Positions 51,869-60,150 of a stretch of DNA of 64,000 nucleotides are shown here, piece by piece. The first letter of the stretch is position 1. Every line of letters begins with the position of its first letter. Source of the DNA: Apilactobacillus bombintestini (GTDB lineage: Bacteria > Bacillota > Bacilli > Lactobacillales > Lactobacillaceae); the NCBI RefSeq assembly GCF_003627035.1, contig NZ_CP032626.1, positions 1,225,212-1,289,211 of the forward strand, given 5' to 3'. The position numbers were made by a program, and so were the translations under genes. Below the pieces are notes generated by a model, which was not told where the DNA came from, ran no database searches, and saw nothing but the letters and a program-made list of their open reading frames with translations.

Positions 51869-52759
51869 ATGTTACTAGGCAGTCTCTGCACTAACGATAA
51901 TAACCAAATGATTTGTGCGGTCGGCGACGATCACTTCCACATTAAAGATTGGATTGTCATCGACTTAGATGAACCTAAGGTGTCGTTAAAAAAAGCTATT
52001 GAATACTTCGAAGACTTTCCCGATTTACAAGCTATCGGTATTTCATCCTTTGGCCCCCTAGAACTTAGGACCTATTCCCCCCAATATGGTTACATTCAAG
52101 AGTCTTCCCGGAAAAAATGGCAAAGCATTAACTTATTAGGGACGTTTAAGCACCACTTTAAAATCCCCATCTCGTTCACCACCGACGTGAACAGTGTGGC
52201 TTATGGTGAATACGTTCAATCTATCTTAGAAAAAGACCCCGTCTTATCTTTGGCTTACATTACCATCGGTGATGGTGTAGGCACCGGTATCGTCGATCAC
52301 GGTGAATTTATCGGCTATCAAGGCAGCCCCGAAATCGGCCATATTTTACCGCAACGACATCCAGATGATACTGAATTTGTCGGTACCTGTCCGTACCAAA
52401 AAGATTGTTTAGAAGGTTTAGTATCTACGAAAGCTATTGCGACTAGAATGCATCGCACCCCCGCTGAAATCTCGATGTATAAACACATCTGGGACGTCGT
52501 AGCTTTCTATGTTGCCCAATCGGTTTTGCAGACCACCCTCTTTCTTCGTCCGCAAAAAGTCATTTTGGGTGGCAGCCTAATAAACGATATCGAACTTGCC
52601 AAAATCAAAACCGCCTTTGCGGATTTGATGCAAGATTATCTCGACGTAGGTAATCTAGACGATTATATCGTCTTAACCAGTCAACCTAGCGAAAAACTAG
52701 CTATCCTAGGTAACTTGGCATTAGCCAAGAAACAACGCTACTCACAAGTGATCCAATAA
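51869..52759 (+). CDS. Degenerate ROK-family fructokinase paralogue
   Basis: This 296-aa protein is a clear duplicate of the fructokinase two genes upstream (shared TTDVN-AYGEY, the CPYxxDCLEGLV zinc region, GNL-ALAKKQ). It has lost the ATP phosphate loop: residues 6-13 read LCTNDNNQ where the paralogue has IEAGGTKF. The later ATP-site glycines are also altered (GDGVGTG versus GTGIGGG). It is probably not a kinase; a regulator or inactive partner subunit is plausible. GGAG precedes the ATG. Confidence 0.8.
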   Translation: MLLGSLCTNDNNQMICAVGDDHFHIKDWIVIDLDEPKVSLKKAIEYFEDFPDLQAIGISSFGPLELRTYSPQYGYIQESSRKKWQSINLLGTFKHHFKIPISFTTDVNSVAYGEYVQSILEKDPVLSLAYITIGDGVGTGIVDHGEFIGYQGSPEIGHILPQRHPDDTEFVGTCPYQKDCLEGLVSTKAIATRMHRTPAEISMYKHIWDVVAFYVAQSVLQTTLFLRPQKVILGGSLINDIELAKIKTAFADLMQDYLDVGNLDDYIVLTSQPSEKLAILGNLALAKKQRYSQVIQ

Positions 52760-52769
52760 TCCCCGCCGT

Positions 52770-52799
52770 GAAAAGACACCGCCTCTGGTGTCTTTTTGC
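52770..52799 (+). terminator. Intrinsic terminator of the sugar operon
   Basis: AAAAGACACC and GGTGTCTTTT flank a 6-nt loop. Confidence 0.88.
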
Positions 52800-52818
52800 A
52801 TTTGCTTAATGTGGGATA

Positions 52819-52827
52819 TGCTACAAT
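52819..52827 (+). promoter_or_regulatory. Extended -10 promoter of the 58-aa gene
   Basis: TG-C-TACAAT (52819-52827) is an extended -10; the ATG follows 33 nt downstream. Confidence 0.55.
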
Positions 52828-52859
52828 GAAGTTATACATAAAAATTAAGGAGTTTAGAT

Positions 52860-53036
52860 ATGCAAAAACTATATACCGCATTAGTCATTGTGTTGTTACT
52901 AATTAATTTAATGTTAGTTAATAATGAATCGTTACTTAATTCCGCCAGTACGAGAATCTTTCAATTTGTGTTGATCTTGGCATTGTTGATTACTGTATTG
53001 TTGTGGGTTAAGAATCGCCATAGAAATAAGAAGTAA
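52860..53036 (+). CDS. Small membrane protein, 58 aa
   Basis: The frame starts MQKLYTALVIVLLL and contains two predicted membrane helices (about residues 6-20 and 34-50) with a basic C-terminus (KNRHRNKK). AAGGAG lies 8 nt before the ATG and a strong terminator follows. Its function is unknown. Beyond it the AT-rich accessory region begins. Confidence 0.72.
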   Translation: MQKLYTALVIVLLLINLMLVNNESLLNSASTRIFQFVLILALLITVLLWVKNRHRNKK

Positions 53037-53059
53037 TGAGCGAGTTGTAAATTGTGATA

Positions 53060-53092
53060 AGAAAAAAGCATCCGTACGGATGCTTTTTTTAT
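53060..53092. terminator. Bidirectional terminator at the island edge
   Basis: AAAAAAGCATCCGTACGGATGCTTTTTT is an uninterrupted palindrome stem with T tract. Confidence 0.9.
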
Positions 53093-53132
53093 GAAATTTA
53101 ATTTTAAAATTACTTTTGATTATTTAAATAAT

Positions 53133-54083
53133 TTATTCTATGTTATAGCGATCTTTTAACTCTTCTATCTTCTTAGATAAATCGTCATTTATTACCTTTT
53201 TAGCCAATTTTTTCTTTACATTTTCTGCATCTTCATCTGTTGCATAAATAGTTATTAAAGTAGGTAATAATTCTAAACAAACGAATACCGCAATTTTTAA
53301 ATGTAAAATTTTATATACTTCATTATTTCCTTTAGATAAATCTATTTGTTTTGTGAACGAACCGTAATAATCTTCAAAGGTAATTCCAATGCTCAAATTT
53401 CCACCATTCTTAATCGAAAAAGCTATATTATTATGGTCACCATATGAAGTATTTAATGATGTTTCTGTTAATCTTTCACTTTCCATCAAAAAGGATAGTG
53501 TTGTTAACATATTCATAACATGGTTACCACTAGTAGAAACTTTTACCAATGAATTAGTCCTACCTTTAATTGAATCCAATGAAGCTAGTTCAATATTAAT
53601 ACTTTTATCACCATCATAATCATAAGTTAAATTTGATTCATTATTATAAATCTTACTTACTATCCAAAAAAGAAAAGCTCCATAATAATCAGAATCTTGT
53701 TCAAAAACTGATACAATCGTCTTTCTATCAGATTTAGTATATCCACACAACGTTCTTAAGAAAGATAACGCATTTGAATTTTTTTGTATAATAAAACCAA
53801 CTTGATCATTTTTAAGCTTATAAATGATTAATATAAAATCAGATTTTGCTCCTATTAAGTAATTTACAGTTATAGAACAAGTATAGCTAGTGTATTTAAC
53901 ATCACTACCTTTTATACTAATAGTATCTTCATTTTCTTCTAAAATACTAAAATTAGGATACTTTTCTTCATTTAAATTTTTGGCATTTGTTTCGAAGTTT
54001 TCTTTCAACGAATCATAATTCTTATTTCTATCTTTCAATTTCCAAACTGTAAAATCAGAACTGGACAATTTATTCTCCTCCAT
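53133..54083 (-). CDS. Unknown protein, 316 aa (third gene of an overlapping operon)
   Basis: I recognise no domain. The protein is soluble, mostly beta/alpha mixed with a long hydrophobic helix near residues 268-284 (KIAVFVCLELLPTLITIYA), and ends in a charged, probably coiled-coil tail (about 288-316). Its start overlaps the stop of the 191-aa gene by 14 bases. Base composition is more AT-rich than in the main chromosome. It belongs to a three-gene operon with no homologues I can name. A defence function is possible by neighbourhood only. Confidence 0.6.
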   Translation of the reverse strand: MEENKLSSSDFTVWKLKDRNKNYDSLKENFETNAKNLNEEKYPNFSILEENEDTISIKGSDVKYTSYTCSITVNYLIGAKSDFILIIYKLKNDQVGFIIQKNSNALSFLRTLCGYTKSDRKTIVSVFEQDSDYYGAFLFWIVSKIYNNESNLTYDYDGDKSINIELASLDSIKGRTNSLVKVSTSGNHVMNMLTTLSFLMESERLTETSLNTSYGDHNNIAFSIKNGGNLSIGITFEDYYGSFTKQIDLSKGNNEVYKILHLKIAVFVCLELLPTLITIYATDEDAENVKKKLAKKVINDDLSKKIEELKDRYNIE

Positions 54084-54645
54084 AAATTTCTACTTTGTTA
54101 GTTTGACATATCACTTTACATTTAAAATCAGAATTAACACTAACTGTTCCTCTTTGGCTAGTAAATCCACTACAATTTAACCCCAATTTATAATGCAAAA
54201 TCATATATGCTTTTCCATCTAACGAATCCACATGACTTAAATCAATCTCTACTTGATGTTGATTTATTATTAAAGTTTCATCTTTATTTTTGCTGTTACC
54301 ACTTAGTACAATGTTCCCAGGAAAATTAATAGTTATCTTCTTTCTTCTACTATGCTTGGATAAATTATATGTCGTTAATTCTATAAGAATATCCACTGGA
54401 TGATTCCTAGATACTTCTAAATACAAATCATTTTCTATACGTTTATTTGCTTGACTAACATTTTTATAGAAAGTAATATTAATTTTTTCTCTTTCATCCA
54501 TAATCGAAAATACTATGCTACAAAAAAAGTTAAAAATTGTCGCGTAAACAACATTTTTTACTGATGTGTACTCAGAAAAAATATATGAGACAAGAGGAAT
54601 AAAAATATATATAAGTGTTCTTACTTTGATAATTTTTTTAAGCAT
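54070..54645 (-). CDS. Unknown membrane protein, 191 aa (second gene of the operon)
   Basis: Two N-terminal membrane segments (about residues 10-24 and 32-50) precede a beta-rich soluble domain (about 55-185) with alternating hydrophobic strands. This resembles an immunoglobulin-like or C2-like sandwich rather than an enzyme. I recognise no family. Overlaps with both neighbours (8 and 14 bases) suggest tight translational coupling and a shared complex. Confidence 0.6.
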   Translation of the reverse strand: MLKKIIKVRTLIYIFIPLVSYIFSEYTSVKNVVYATIFNFFCSIVFSIMDEREKINITFYKNVSQANKRIENDLYLEVSRNHPVDILIELTTYNLSKHSRRKKITINFPGNIVLSGNSKNKDETLIINQHQVEIDLSHVDSLDGKAYMILHYKLGLNCSGFTSQRGTVSVNSDFKCKVICQTNKVEIYGGE

Positions 54646-55102
54646 TCCACGCCTCTGTCATAACATCTAGCAACAATTTCCCCCAATAATCAGCAGAAAA
54701 ACTTACTTCACCATTAGACATTAATTCCATTGATCCAAATTTTATATTTGAGATTTTTATTTTAACAATATCTATTGAACAATCATCTTCAATAGAATCA
54801 AGAAGTGTGTGAAGACTATCTTCACTTAATTTTTGGCTTTTATATAGATTAAAATAATTCATCAATTCTTCAGAAAATTCATCATCATCATCATATAATT
54901 CAACTTTATTTAAATTAATGAATGCATTATATTTGATTGATTTTATAATAAAAGAAATCATTAAATCAGTAGTTATCAGAAATTGGGAATTACCTTTTCC
55001 ATTCTCATCAGCAATGAACCTATAATAATTATCTGAGGGTACTTTAATTAAAGTTAAGGCTTTTTCTTTATTTTTAAATATTTTAAAAAGCTTTTTACTC
55101 AT
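54638..55102 (-). CDS. Unknown protein, 154 aa (first gene of the operon)
   Basis: This is a soluble, acidic protein with a short basic start (MSKKLFKIFKNKEK), a DDDDE stretch near residue 75 and no membrane segment. The ATG at 55102 is chosen because GAGGAG lies 8 nt upstream; the frame runs on to 55135. It is the first gene of a three-gene overlapping unit. Function unknown. Confidence 0.6.
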   Translation of the reverse strand: MSKKLFKIFKNKEKALTLIKVPSDNYYRFIADENGKGNSQFLITTDLMISFIIKSIKYNAFINLNKVELYDDDDEFSEELMNYFNLYKSQKLSEDSLHTLLDSIEDDCSIDIVKIKISNIKFGSMELMSNGEVSFSADYWGKLLLDVMTEAWNA

Positions 55103-55385
55103 ATCAAAATCTCCTCTCATAACTATTTTAACCAATTAATTATATATTAATAATAAAAAAAAGTAAATATTAGTTCTATACAATGTGGTTGCTTTTTATG
55201 ACCATTATAAACAATATATAAATAAAAAACACATTTAAATATTTGACGGATTTTGCTAAAAATATGAAATAAAAGAACCACATTTTAAAAAATATATAGT
55301 TTAATCAATTTGCATAACATATTAATATACCAAATTTATTACCCAGATTACTTCTAGAAAACAGATTAAATATAGAAGAAGATTT
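55103..55385. other. AT-rich spacer upstream of the three-gene operon
   Basis: There is no gene here. A 9-bp inverted repeat AATGTGGTT/AACCACATT, its arms about 80 bp apart, stands near 55182-55285. A TATAAT on the minus strand near 55204-55209 could be the operon's -10 but lacks a good -35. Confidence 0.4.
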
Positions 55386-55424
55386 AAAAAAGACTAGTAC
55401 TGATTAAAGCACTAGCCTTTTTTA
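55386..55424 (-). terminator. Intrinsic terminator after the lipoprotein gene
   Basis: On the minus strand CTAGT and ACTAG close an imperfect stem flanked by A and T tracts. Confidence 0.65.
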
Positions 55425-56003
55425 TTATTTCAATTTCTTATTAACAATTTGAGAAATATAGTCACCTACTGCTACATAAGAAGTAGAATTACCCTTCTTA
55501 TCAGTTAAGTAGTATGCAATTCTAAATCCTAAATTTCCACTACCCATTTGTTCTTCAGCATCAGGTGTTCCTAATTTCTTAAGCATTTTATTGTAGCTGC
55601 TACCTTTACTAATGGATTTAATATCGTCATGATTTCTAACTTTTAGATCATTTACTGATAAATTAGTGAATCCTTTAGCCATAGCACGGCCATCTTTAAA
55701 ACTAACAAATACATCTTTAGCCTTAAATGAACTATTCAATTTATTCCAAGTATAGTCTTGGCTCTTTTCACCATCATCATTCTTAGTTTCGATTTTTGAT
55801 GGTTTACCTAAGATCTTTTCAACAGTTTTTACTGTATCTCCTTTAGTTTCACCATTAAAAGAACTTACCTTTACTTGATTGTATCTATCTACATTGATAA
55901 TGCTGTCATTGTTATTACCAACTTTGTTGCTTTTACTATTACCACATGCAGTTAGCATAAATACAGCTAACAAAGAAACTAGTAATATACTTAATTTTTT
56001 CAT
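55425..56003 (-). CDS. Lipoprotein with two BLIP/SmpA-like repeats (DUF3862-like)
   Basis: This 192-aa lipoprotein has lipobox LTAC (Cys20), a Ser/Asn-rich linker, and two repeated small alpha/beta units: DTVKTVEKILGKPSKIE...YTW and SSYNKMLKKLGTPDAEEQ. Such beta-lactamase-inhibitor-like repeats usually bind other proteins. It sits between the three-gene operon and the DUF262 gene, perhaps by chance. The minus-strand start has GGAGAG. Confidence 0.8.
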   Translation of the reverse strand: MKKLSILLVSLLAVFMLTACGNSKSNKVGNNNDSIINVDRYNQVKVSSFNGETKGDTVKTVEKILGKPSKIETKNDDGEKSQDYTWNKLNSSFKAKDVFVSFKDGRAMAKGFTNLSVNDLKVRNHDDIKSISKGSSYNKMLKKLGTPDAEEQMGSGNLGFRIAYYLTDKKGNSTSYVAVGDYISQIVNKKLK

Positions 56004-56336
56004 CCTATATTCTCTCCTTGTATATGTATTCTACATATTAATTATTAACACATTATTTTAATAATGTTCAGTATGCTCTAAATTATTTTTAAAAGCTAAA
56101 TAAACACAGCTGCTACATATTATAAATTGTCATAGAAATAAGAAAGAGGCACCAGGAGATGTTTCTTTTATTTAGAAAAGGTAGGAAATAATTTTTTATA
56201 ACTCTGTTGATTCAACAAAGTAATTTTTGTTGTTTTGACCTTGATTTTATAAAATGTAGTGATAGAATCTAGCTTGTATTAAACTTATTTTTTAATTTTT
56301 TAATTAATTTTTTGATGAATCGAGGAACTTTGAAAA
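56004..56336. other. Regulatory spacer before the DUF262 gene
   Basis: The spacer holds a 21-bp near-perfect palindrome, ACTCTGTTGA-T-TCAACAAAGT (56202-56222, one mismatched pair), followed by a promoter TTGATT (56241-56246) and TAGAAT (56263-56268) at 16 bp. A 14-bp direct repeat of sequence near 53019 (CATAGAAATAAGAA) is at 56131-56144. Confidence 0.5.
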
Positions 56337-57503
56337 ATGAAATCAAATATGACTTTTAGTTATGATTCTAGACCTATTCTTACATTGAATAACGATATAA
56401 ATAATAGTGGTAGACAAGGTGGTATAGACTTGCAACCATCATATCAAAGAGGATATGTGTGGAATGCTGATTTTAAAAATAAATTGATTTACAGTATAAT
56501 ACGACAATTCCCTATAGGTAATATTACTCTAAGAGTTAATAATGGAATCAGAGAAGTAGTTGATGGTCAACAAAGACTAACTACTATTAGTGATTTCGTA
56601 AATGACCGTTTATATGTCACTGGTGAATATGCTAAAGAAATAATAAAATATATATCACAATATCTTATGGACAAAGAGGAAGATGATCCTAAATTAAATA
56701 AACTAGTTAAAAGATTAGGGAACAAAACTGGTGCTAAGTTTAAATTTAGCAATTTACCACTTGATATTCAAAATAATATACAAGCCTATAATGTTTCCTT
56801 AACAAGTATAGCTAACGCTCAGGATGACGAAATTATTGAATACTTCCAATTTTTACAAAATCAAGAAAGATTACGTGCTGGTGAAATCATTAACTCATTT
56901 CCTTCTACTGATCTTGAACATTTTATGAATTCTATAAACGATTTAGAATTATTCTTACAAAAAATAGGATTTAAGTCTAATAAGCGTCATGATTTTGATA
57001 AACATTTCTACAGTATTATTGGTTTACTAGCAAAGAAAATTAATTACGGTGTAACCGATAAAAAAGTTATTGATTTTGCTCAAAAAGTCACTTTACCTAT
57101 AACTAATCAAAATTTGATTGAAAATATGATAAACAACATAAATAAAATTACCACTAATGATGACATAACAATCGGAAACATAGAATCTTCCAATGTAAGA
57201 AGTACTAAATATTTGCTAGTAATGTTAGCGTACAATTATATTAATGTTAATGAAAATATGAATCAAAAGCTTTCAACTTTTTCTATGCTAAATGATAAAT
57301 TTTCCGTATTTAATTCCGCTAAAGAAGGAGAAATAGAAAAAGCATTTGCTGGATTCAATCAAAAAGTTATAGACGATTTTCGTAATATAACTTTGATCTC
57401 TAAAGCATCTCATAATCTTGAAGACGTATCTAGAAACATGAAAAAATTAGGCTATTATGTTGAACATTTTTATGGCGCTGATACAATACCTTACCAGGAT
57501 TAA
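56337..57503 (+). CDS. DUF262 (ParB/GmrSD-like NTPase domain) protein without a nuclease domain
   Basis: This 388-aa protein has the DUF262 signatures PSYQRGYVW (residues 34-42) and DGQQRLTT (76-83), which form the nucleotide-handling site in GmrSD-type defence proteins and in ParB/sulfiredoxin-like folds. The usual C-terminal DUF1524 HNH nuclease is absent. The C-terminal 250 residues are helical and unassigned. It is a likely defence component acting alone or with a partner elsewhere. GAGGAA precedes the ATG. Confidence 0.85.
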   Translation: MKSNMTFSYDSRPILTLNNDINNSGRQGGIDLQPSYQRGYVWNADFKNKLIYSIIRQFPIGNITLRVNNGIREVVDGQQRLTTISDFVNDRLYVTGEYAKEIIKYISQYLMDKEEDDPKLNKLVKRLGNKTGAKFKFSNLPLDIQNNIQAYNVSLTSIANAQDDEIIEYFQFLQNQERLRAGEIINSFPSTDLEHFMNSINDLELFLQKIGFKSNKRHDFDKHFYSIIGLLAKKINYGVTDKKVIDFAQKVTLPITNQNLIENMINNINKITTNDDITIGNIESSNVRSTKYLLVMLAYNYINVNENMNQKLSTFSMLNDKFSVFNSAKEGEIEKAFAGFNQKVIDDFRNITLISKASHNLEDVSRNMKKLGYYVEHFYGADTIPYQD

Positions 57504-57537
57504 GCTTAATTATATTAATGGTTCAAAAATATAATAA

Positions 57538-57577
57538 TAAAAAGAACCTACATGATTATTCATGTAGGTTCTTTTTA
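57538..57577. terminator. Bidirectional intrinsic terminator
   Basis: AAAAAGAACCTACATGA and TCATGTAGGTTCTTTTT form a perfect stem between convergent genes. Confidence 0.9.
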
Positions 57578-59344
57578 TTTACTCATTTTTAGTAATTCAT
57601 TTCTTAATGCATCATCTACAGCATAAATATATAATCCATGTACTCCACGCTTCATTAGTACATTAAGTTCATTACGGATTAATTCATCTGATACATCTTT
57701 TTTATCACCATTATCCATAGTTCTTTTATTAGTAGCTTGTTTATCATAGCTATAGTTCTTATCAAAAACTATTTTACCATCGCGATACTTCACAGATGGA
57801 CCTATAATTAGTCCGCAATAATTTAAATCAAATCCTTGTATAGTAAAAGTAGAACCCACTTCATTGATAGTTTGTGGTTGTTCAGCCCAAGCTAATTCTT
57901 TAAATTTTTTCTCAACGGGAATTTGATTATTCCATGGTAGATTAAAATTATCTCCAATTTTTACTCTCCAATATGAATCGCCAGTTTCCTCATCAATCGC
58001 TGGCTTAGGCTTATTTTTGAATTCCCAATCATAAGTAGCTACCATTCTAGAAAGACCACGAACTAAATTTTCATTTTTTCCATCATGTTCTTTAATAGCA
58101 GAATACATATCATCAATATTATCAAAAACTCTTAAATCATATTTATCGTCCTCAGGAATTTCACTTATCTTTCTATTTTCGATAATATTATCTATCCAAT
58201 TAATAGTATCATCATTTGCCATCATTCTATTTTGTTGATTTAATTCGATTAAATTACCATGTTTTTGAGCATTGTTAAAAATTTTGTCATAATAGTCTTT
58301 TTCCATATAACCATTACTCTTTAAAACCTGATATGGATCTAAAACAGCCACTACTACTTTAGAAACCTTTTTTAAATCATCCAATTGATTTTTTCTACGA
58401 TAAGCCATATATCCTTGAGTTAACAACAAATGTGCTTCATCTACTAACACGATATCTGCACTCTTTGTTTTATTATTATCAGTAACTGGATGTCTATTCA
58501 AAAACATTGTGGGTTTATTAGCAATATCATCACCAAACTTACTTTTAATTCCTAATTTATTGGCTATATTTTCATAAACTTTCAATTGTTGATCATGATT
58601 AACAATGACATATGCTTCTTGATTACTAGATTTTGTATTTAATTCAGCAAAGAGTGAACTAAGTAACACTGTTTTTCCAGTTCCTGCCGAGCCCTTCACA
58701 ACTATTAAATTATCGTCAGTTTGTGTGTTTTCTATTTTATTTACTTTTTCGATTATCTTATCTCTAGCATCTATTTGTTCGTCAGTTAATTTATGAAATG
58801 GGGAAGCTTTGAAGATAGCAGAATTTTTAATATCATCAATATCGGGGAAAATATCTTCTCTTTTCTCAGAAAGTCCCTTCCATATTTCTTCAAAAATAAA
58901 TTTAAATCTATCATGAGTGTAATATAAATCCTGATCATTAGATCTTCTATTATTCAATTCAGCGATAGAATCATCACTCACAAGATACTGCATTAATTTA
59001 TTTTCAATATCTAGGGTTAGAGATTTGTTAAATTCTCTATGGGCAATTACAATTAGCTTAGCGTGTTTTGAACTATTTAGTGCGGTCCAATCTTCACGAC
59101 TGGAAGATTCACTTTTTAAATGTTGTTCAGTTCTTCTCACTATGTTATTGGTTTCACCTACATATGCTTTAAACTTACCAACATTCTTTCTTCCGCTTAA
59201 TTTATCAATTACTATGTAAACTGTGGGATATCGGGTGATATAGTCATTATGCTTATCTCGTTTTAAAATTTCTTCTTTTGTATCTACGTTATAATTATAT
59301 TGTTTAATAATAGGAAGAAAATCTTCCTCACTACTAGCTGTCAT
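57575..59344 (-). CDS. GIY-YIG nuclease fused to DUF2075 (Schlafen-like) P-loop ATPase/helicase
   Basis: This 589-aa protein has two parts. Residues about 40-130 are a GIY-YIG nuclease: VYIV near 42, YVGET 61-65, R70, H75. Residues about 185-589 are a DUF2075 superfamily-1-like ATPase: Walker A GSAGTGKT (218-225), Walker B IVLVDEAH (298-305), and a conserved NRM helicase-type segment (QQNRMM). Such fusions occur in defence loci. The ATG at 59344 is preferred with a GAGG ribosome site; a GTG at 59356 abuts it. Only 34 bp separate it from the divergent MazG-like gene. Confidence 0.85.
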   Translation of the reverse strand: MTASSEEDFLPIIKQYNYNVDTKEEILKRDKHNDYITRYPTVYIVIDKLSGRKNVGKFKAYVGETNNIVRRTEQHLKSESSSREDWTALNSSKHAKLIVIAHREFNKSLTLDIENKLMQYLVSDDSIAELNNRRSNDQDLYYTHDRFKFIFEEIWKGLSEKREDIFPDIDDIKNSAIFKASPFHKLTDEQIDARDKIIEKVNKIENTQTDDNLIVVKGSAGTGKTVLLSSLFAELNTKSSNQEAYVIVNHDQQLKVYENIANKLGIKSKFGDDIANKPTMFLNRHPVTDNNKTKSADIVLVDEAHLLLTQGYMAYRRKNQLDDLKKVSKVVVAVLDPYQVLKSNGYMEKDYYDKIFNNAQKHGNLIELNQQNRMMANDDTINWIDNIIENRKISEIPEDDKYDLRVFDNIDDMYSAIKEHDGKNENLVRGLSRMVATYDWEFKNKPKPAIDEETGDSYWRVKIGDNFNLPWNNQIPVEKKFKELAWAEQPQTINEVGSTFTIQGFDLNYCGLIIGPSVKYRDGKIVFDKNYSYDKQATNKRTMDNGDKKDVSDELIRNELNVLMKRGVHGLYIYAVDDALRNELLKMSK

Positions 59345-59378
59345 TAAAATATGCACCTCAATTCAAAGGAGATTTATT

Positions 59379-59681
59379 ATGGAATATTCACAAATCATTC
59401 AAGAACTTATTAAATTCAGAGACGATAGAAATTGGAAAAAATATCATTCTTTAAATTCTTTATCCAGAGCTTTAGGTATTGAAGCATCTGAAGTAGAAAA
59501 AATATTTCTTTGGAAAAATGATGATCAACTATCTGACGAAAAAAAACAAGAACTTAAAATGGAACTTGCGGATGTATTAATTTATACATATTATATGTGT
59601 CAAAAATTAGATGTAAATCCGAATGATATCGTTCAAGAAAAAATTGATATCAATAAACATCGTACTTGGAATTTTAAATAG
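59379..59681 (+). CDS. MazG-like nucleotide pyrophosphohydrolase
   Basis: This 100-aa all-alpha NTP pyrophosphatase has FRDDRNWKKYHSLNSLSRALGIEASEVEKIF and ELADVLIYTYYMCQKL, giving the ExxE...ExxD metal site of the MazG/dCTPase family. It hydrolyses (d)NTPs to (d)NMPs. It diverges from the GIY-YIG/DUF2075 gene with a 34-bp gap, so the two may be one functional unit; in that case it might deplete nucleotides during phage infection. AAAGGAG precedes the ATG. Confidence 0.85.
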   Translation: MEYSQIIQELIKFRDDRNWKKYHSLNSLSRALGIEASEVEKIFLWKNDDQLSDEKKQELKMELADVLIYTYYMCQKLDVNPNDIVQEKIDINKHRTWNFK

Positions 59682-59754
59682 TATAATACCTCCATATTGT
59701 ATCATGGTAAAAGCAGCATGTTAGGTATTTTTCCAGAAATAAATATATTGTTTT

Positions 59755-59783
59755 TTGAAAAAATTTAATTTTTCCTTTAGAAT
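59755..59783 (+). promoter_or_regulatory. Promoter of the 99-aa gene
   Basis: TTGAAA (59755-59760) and TAGAAT (59778-59783) are 17 bp apart, just before the AAAAGGAG ribosome site region. Confidence 0.6.
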
Positions 59784-59813
59784 AATCGCAACCTATAAAA
59801 AAGGAGAACAATC

Positions 59814-60113
59814 ATGAAACAATTAAGAATTTACACTTTAAAAGATAACGATAGTGCCAAAGACTACTTAGAAAATCATTGGGATAAACATTTAATTAGC
59901 CTACCTAAGTTTGGCATTTCTGTAGAAAAAGTATTTATGGAAGACAAAGATATTGATGGTCCTTGTCATGTATATGCCATCGTATCTGGTGAAGATTTAC
60001 ATCAAAAGAACAAAGACTACATGCAAAGCCAAGCTTTTAAAGATGATATGGTAGGCTTCCCTATGGATGCCATTCAAAATGTAAAAGACATTGATTTAAT
60101 CACTTATAAATAA
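59814..60113 (+). CDS. Small protein with dimeric alpha/beta-barrel (NIPSNAP-like) appearance
   Basis: This 99-aa soluble protein starts KQLRIYTLKDNDSAKDYLENHWDKH and reads like the NIPSNAP/ABM dimeric ferredoxin-like fold. The assignment is by pattern only. It has its own promoter and an AAAAGGAG ribosome site, and ends at a strong terminator. It shows no link to neighbouring defence genes. Confidence 0.6.
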   Translation: MKQLRIYTLKDNDSAKDYLENHWDKHLISLPKFGISVEKVFMEDKDIDGPCHVYAIVSGEDLHQKNKDYMQSQAFKDDMVGFPMDAIQNVKDIDLITYK

Positions 60114-60147
60114 CAAAAAAGAGTAGAGAAAAACTCTCTACTCTTTT
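60114..60147. terminator. Bidirectional intrinsic terminator
   Basis: AAAAGAGTAGAG and CTCTACTCTTTT form the stem between convergent genes. Confidence 0.9.
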
Positions 60148-60150
60148 TGT

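Noticed and set aside
49594..52759. Second ROK gene as an ordinary second fructokinase
   Set aside because: The ATP phosphate loop is missing, so it was annotated as a degenerate paralogue rather than a functional kinase.
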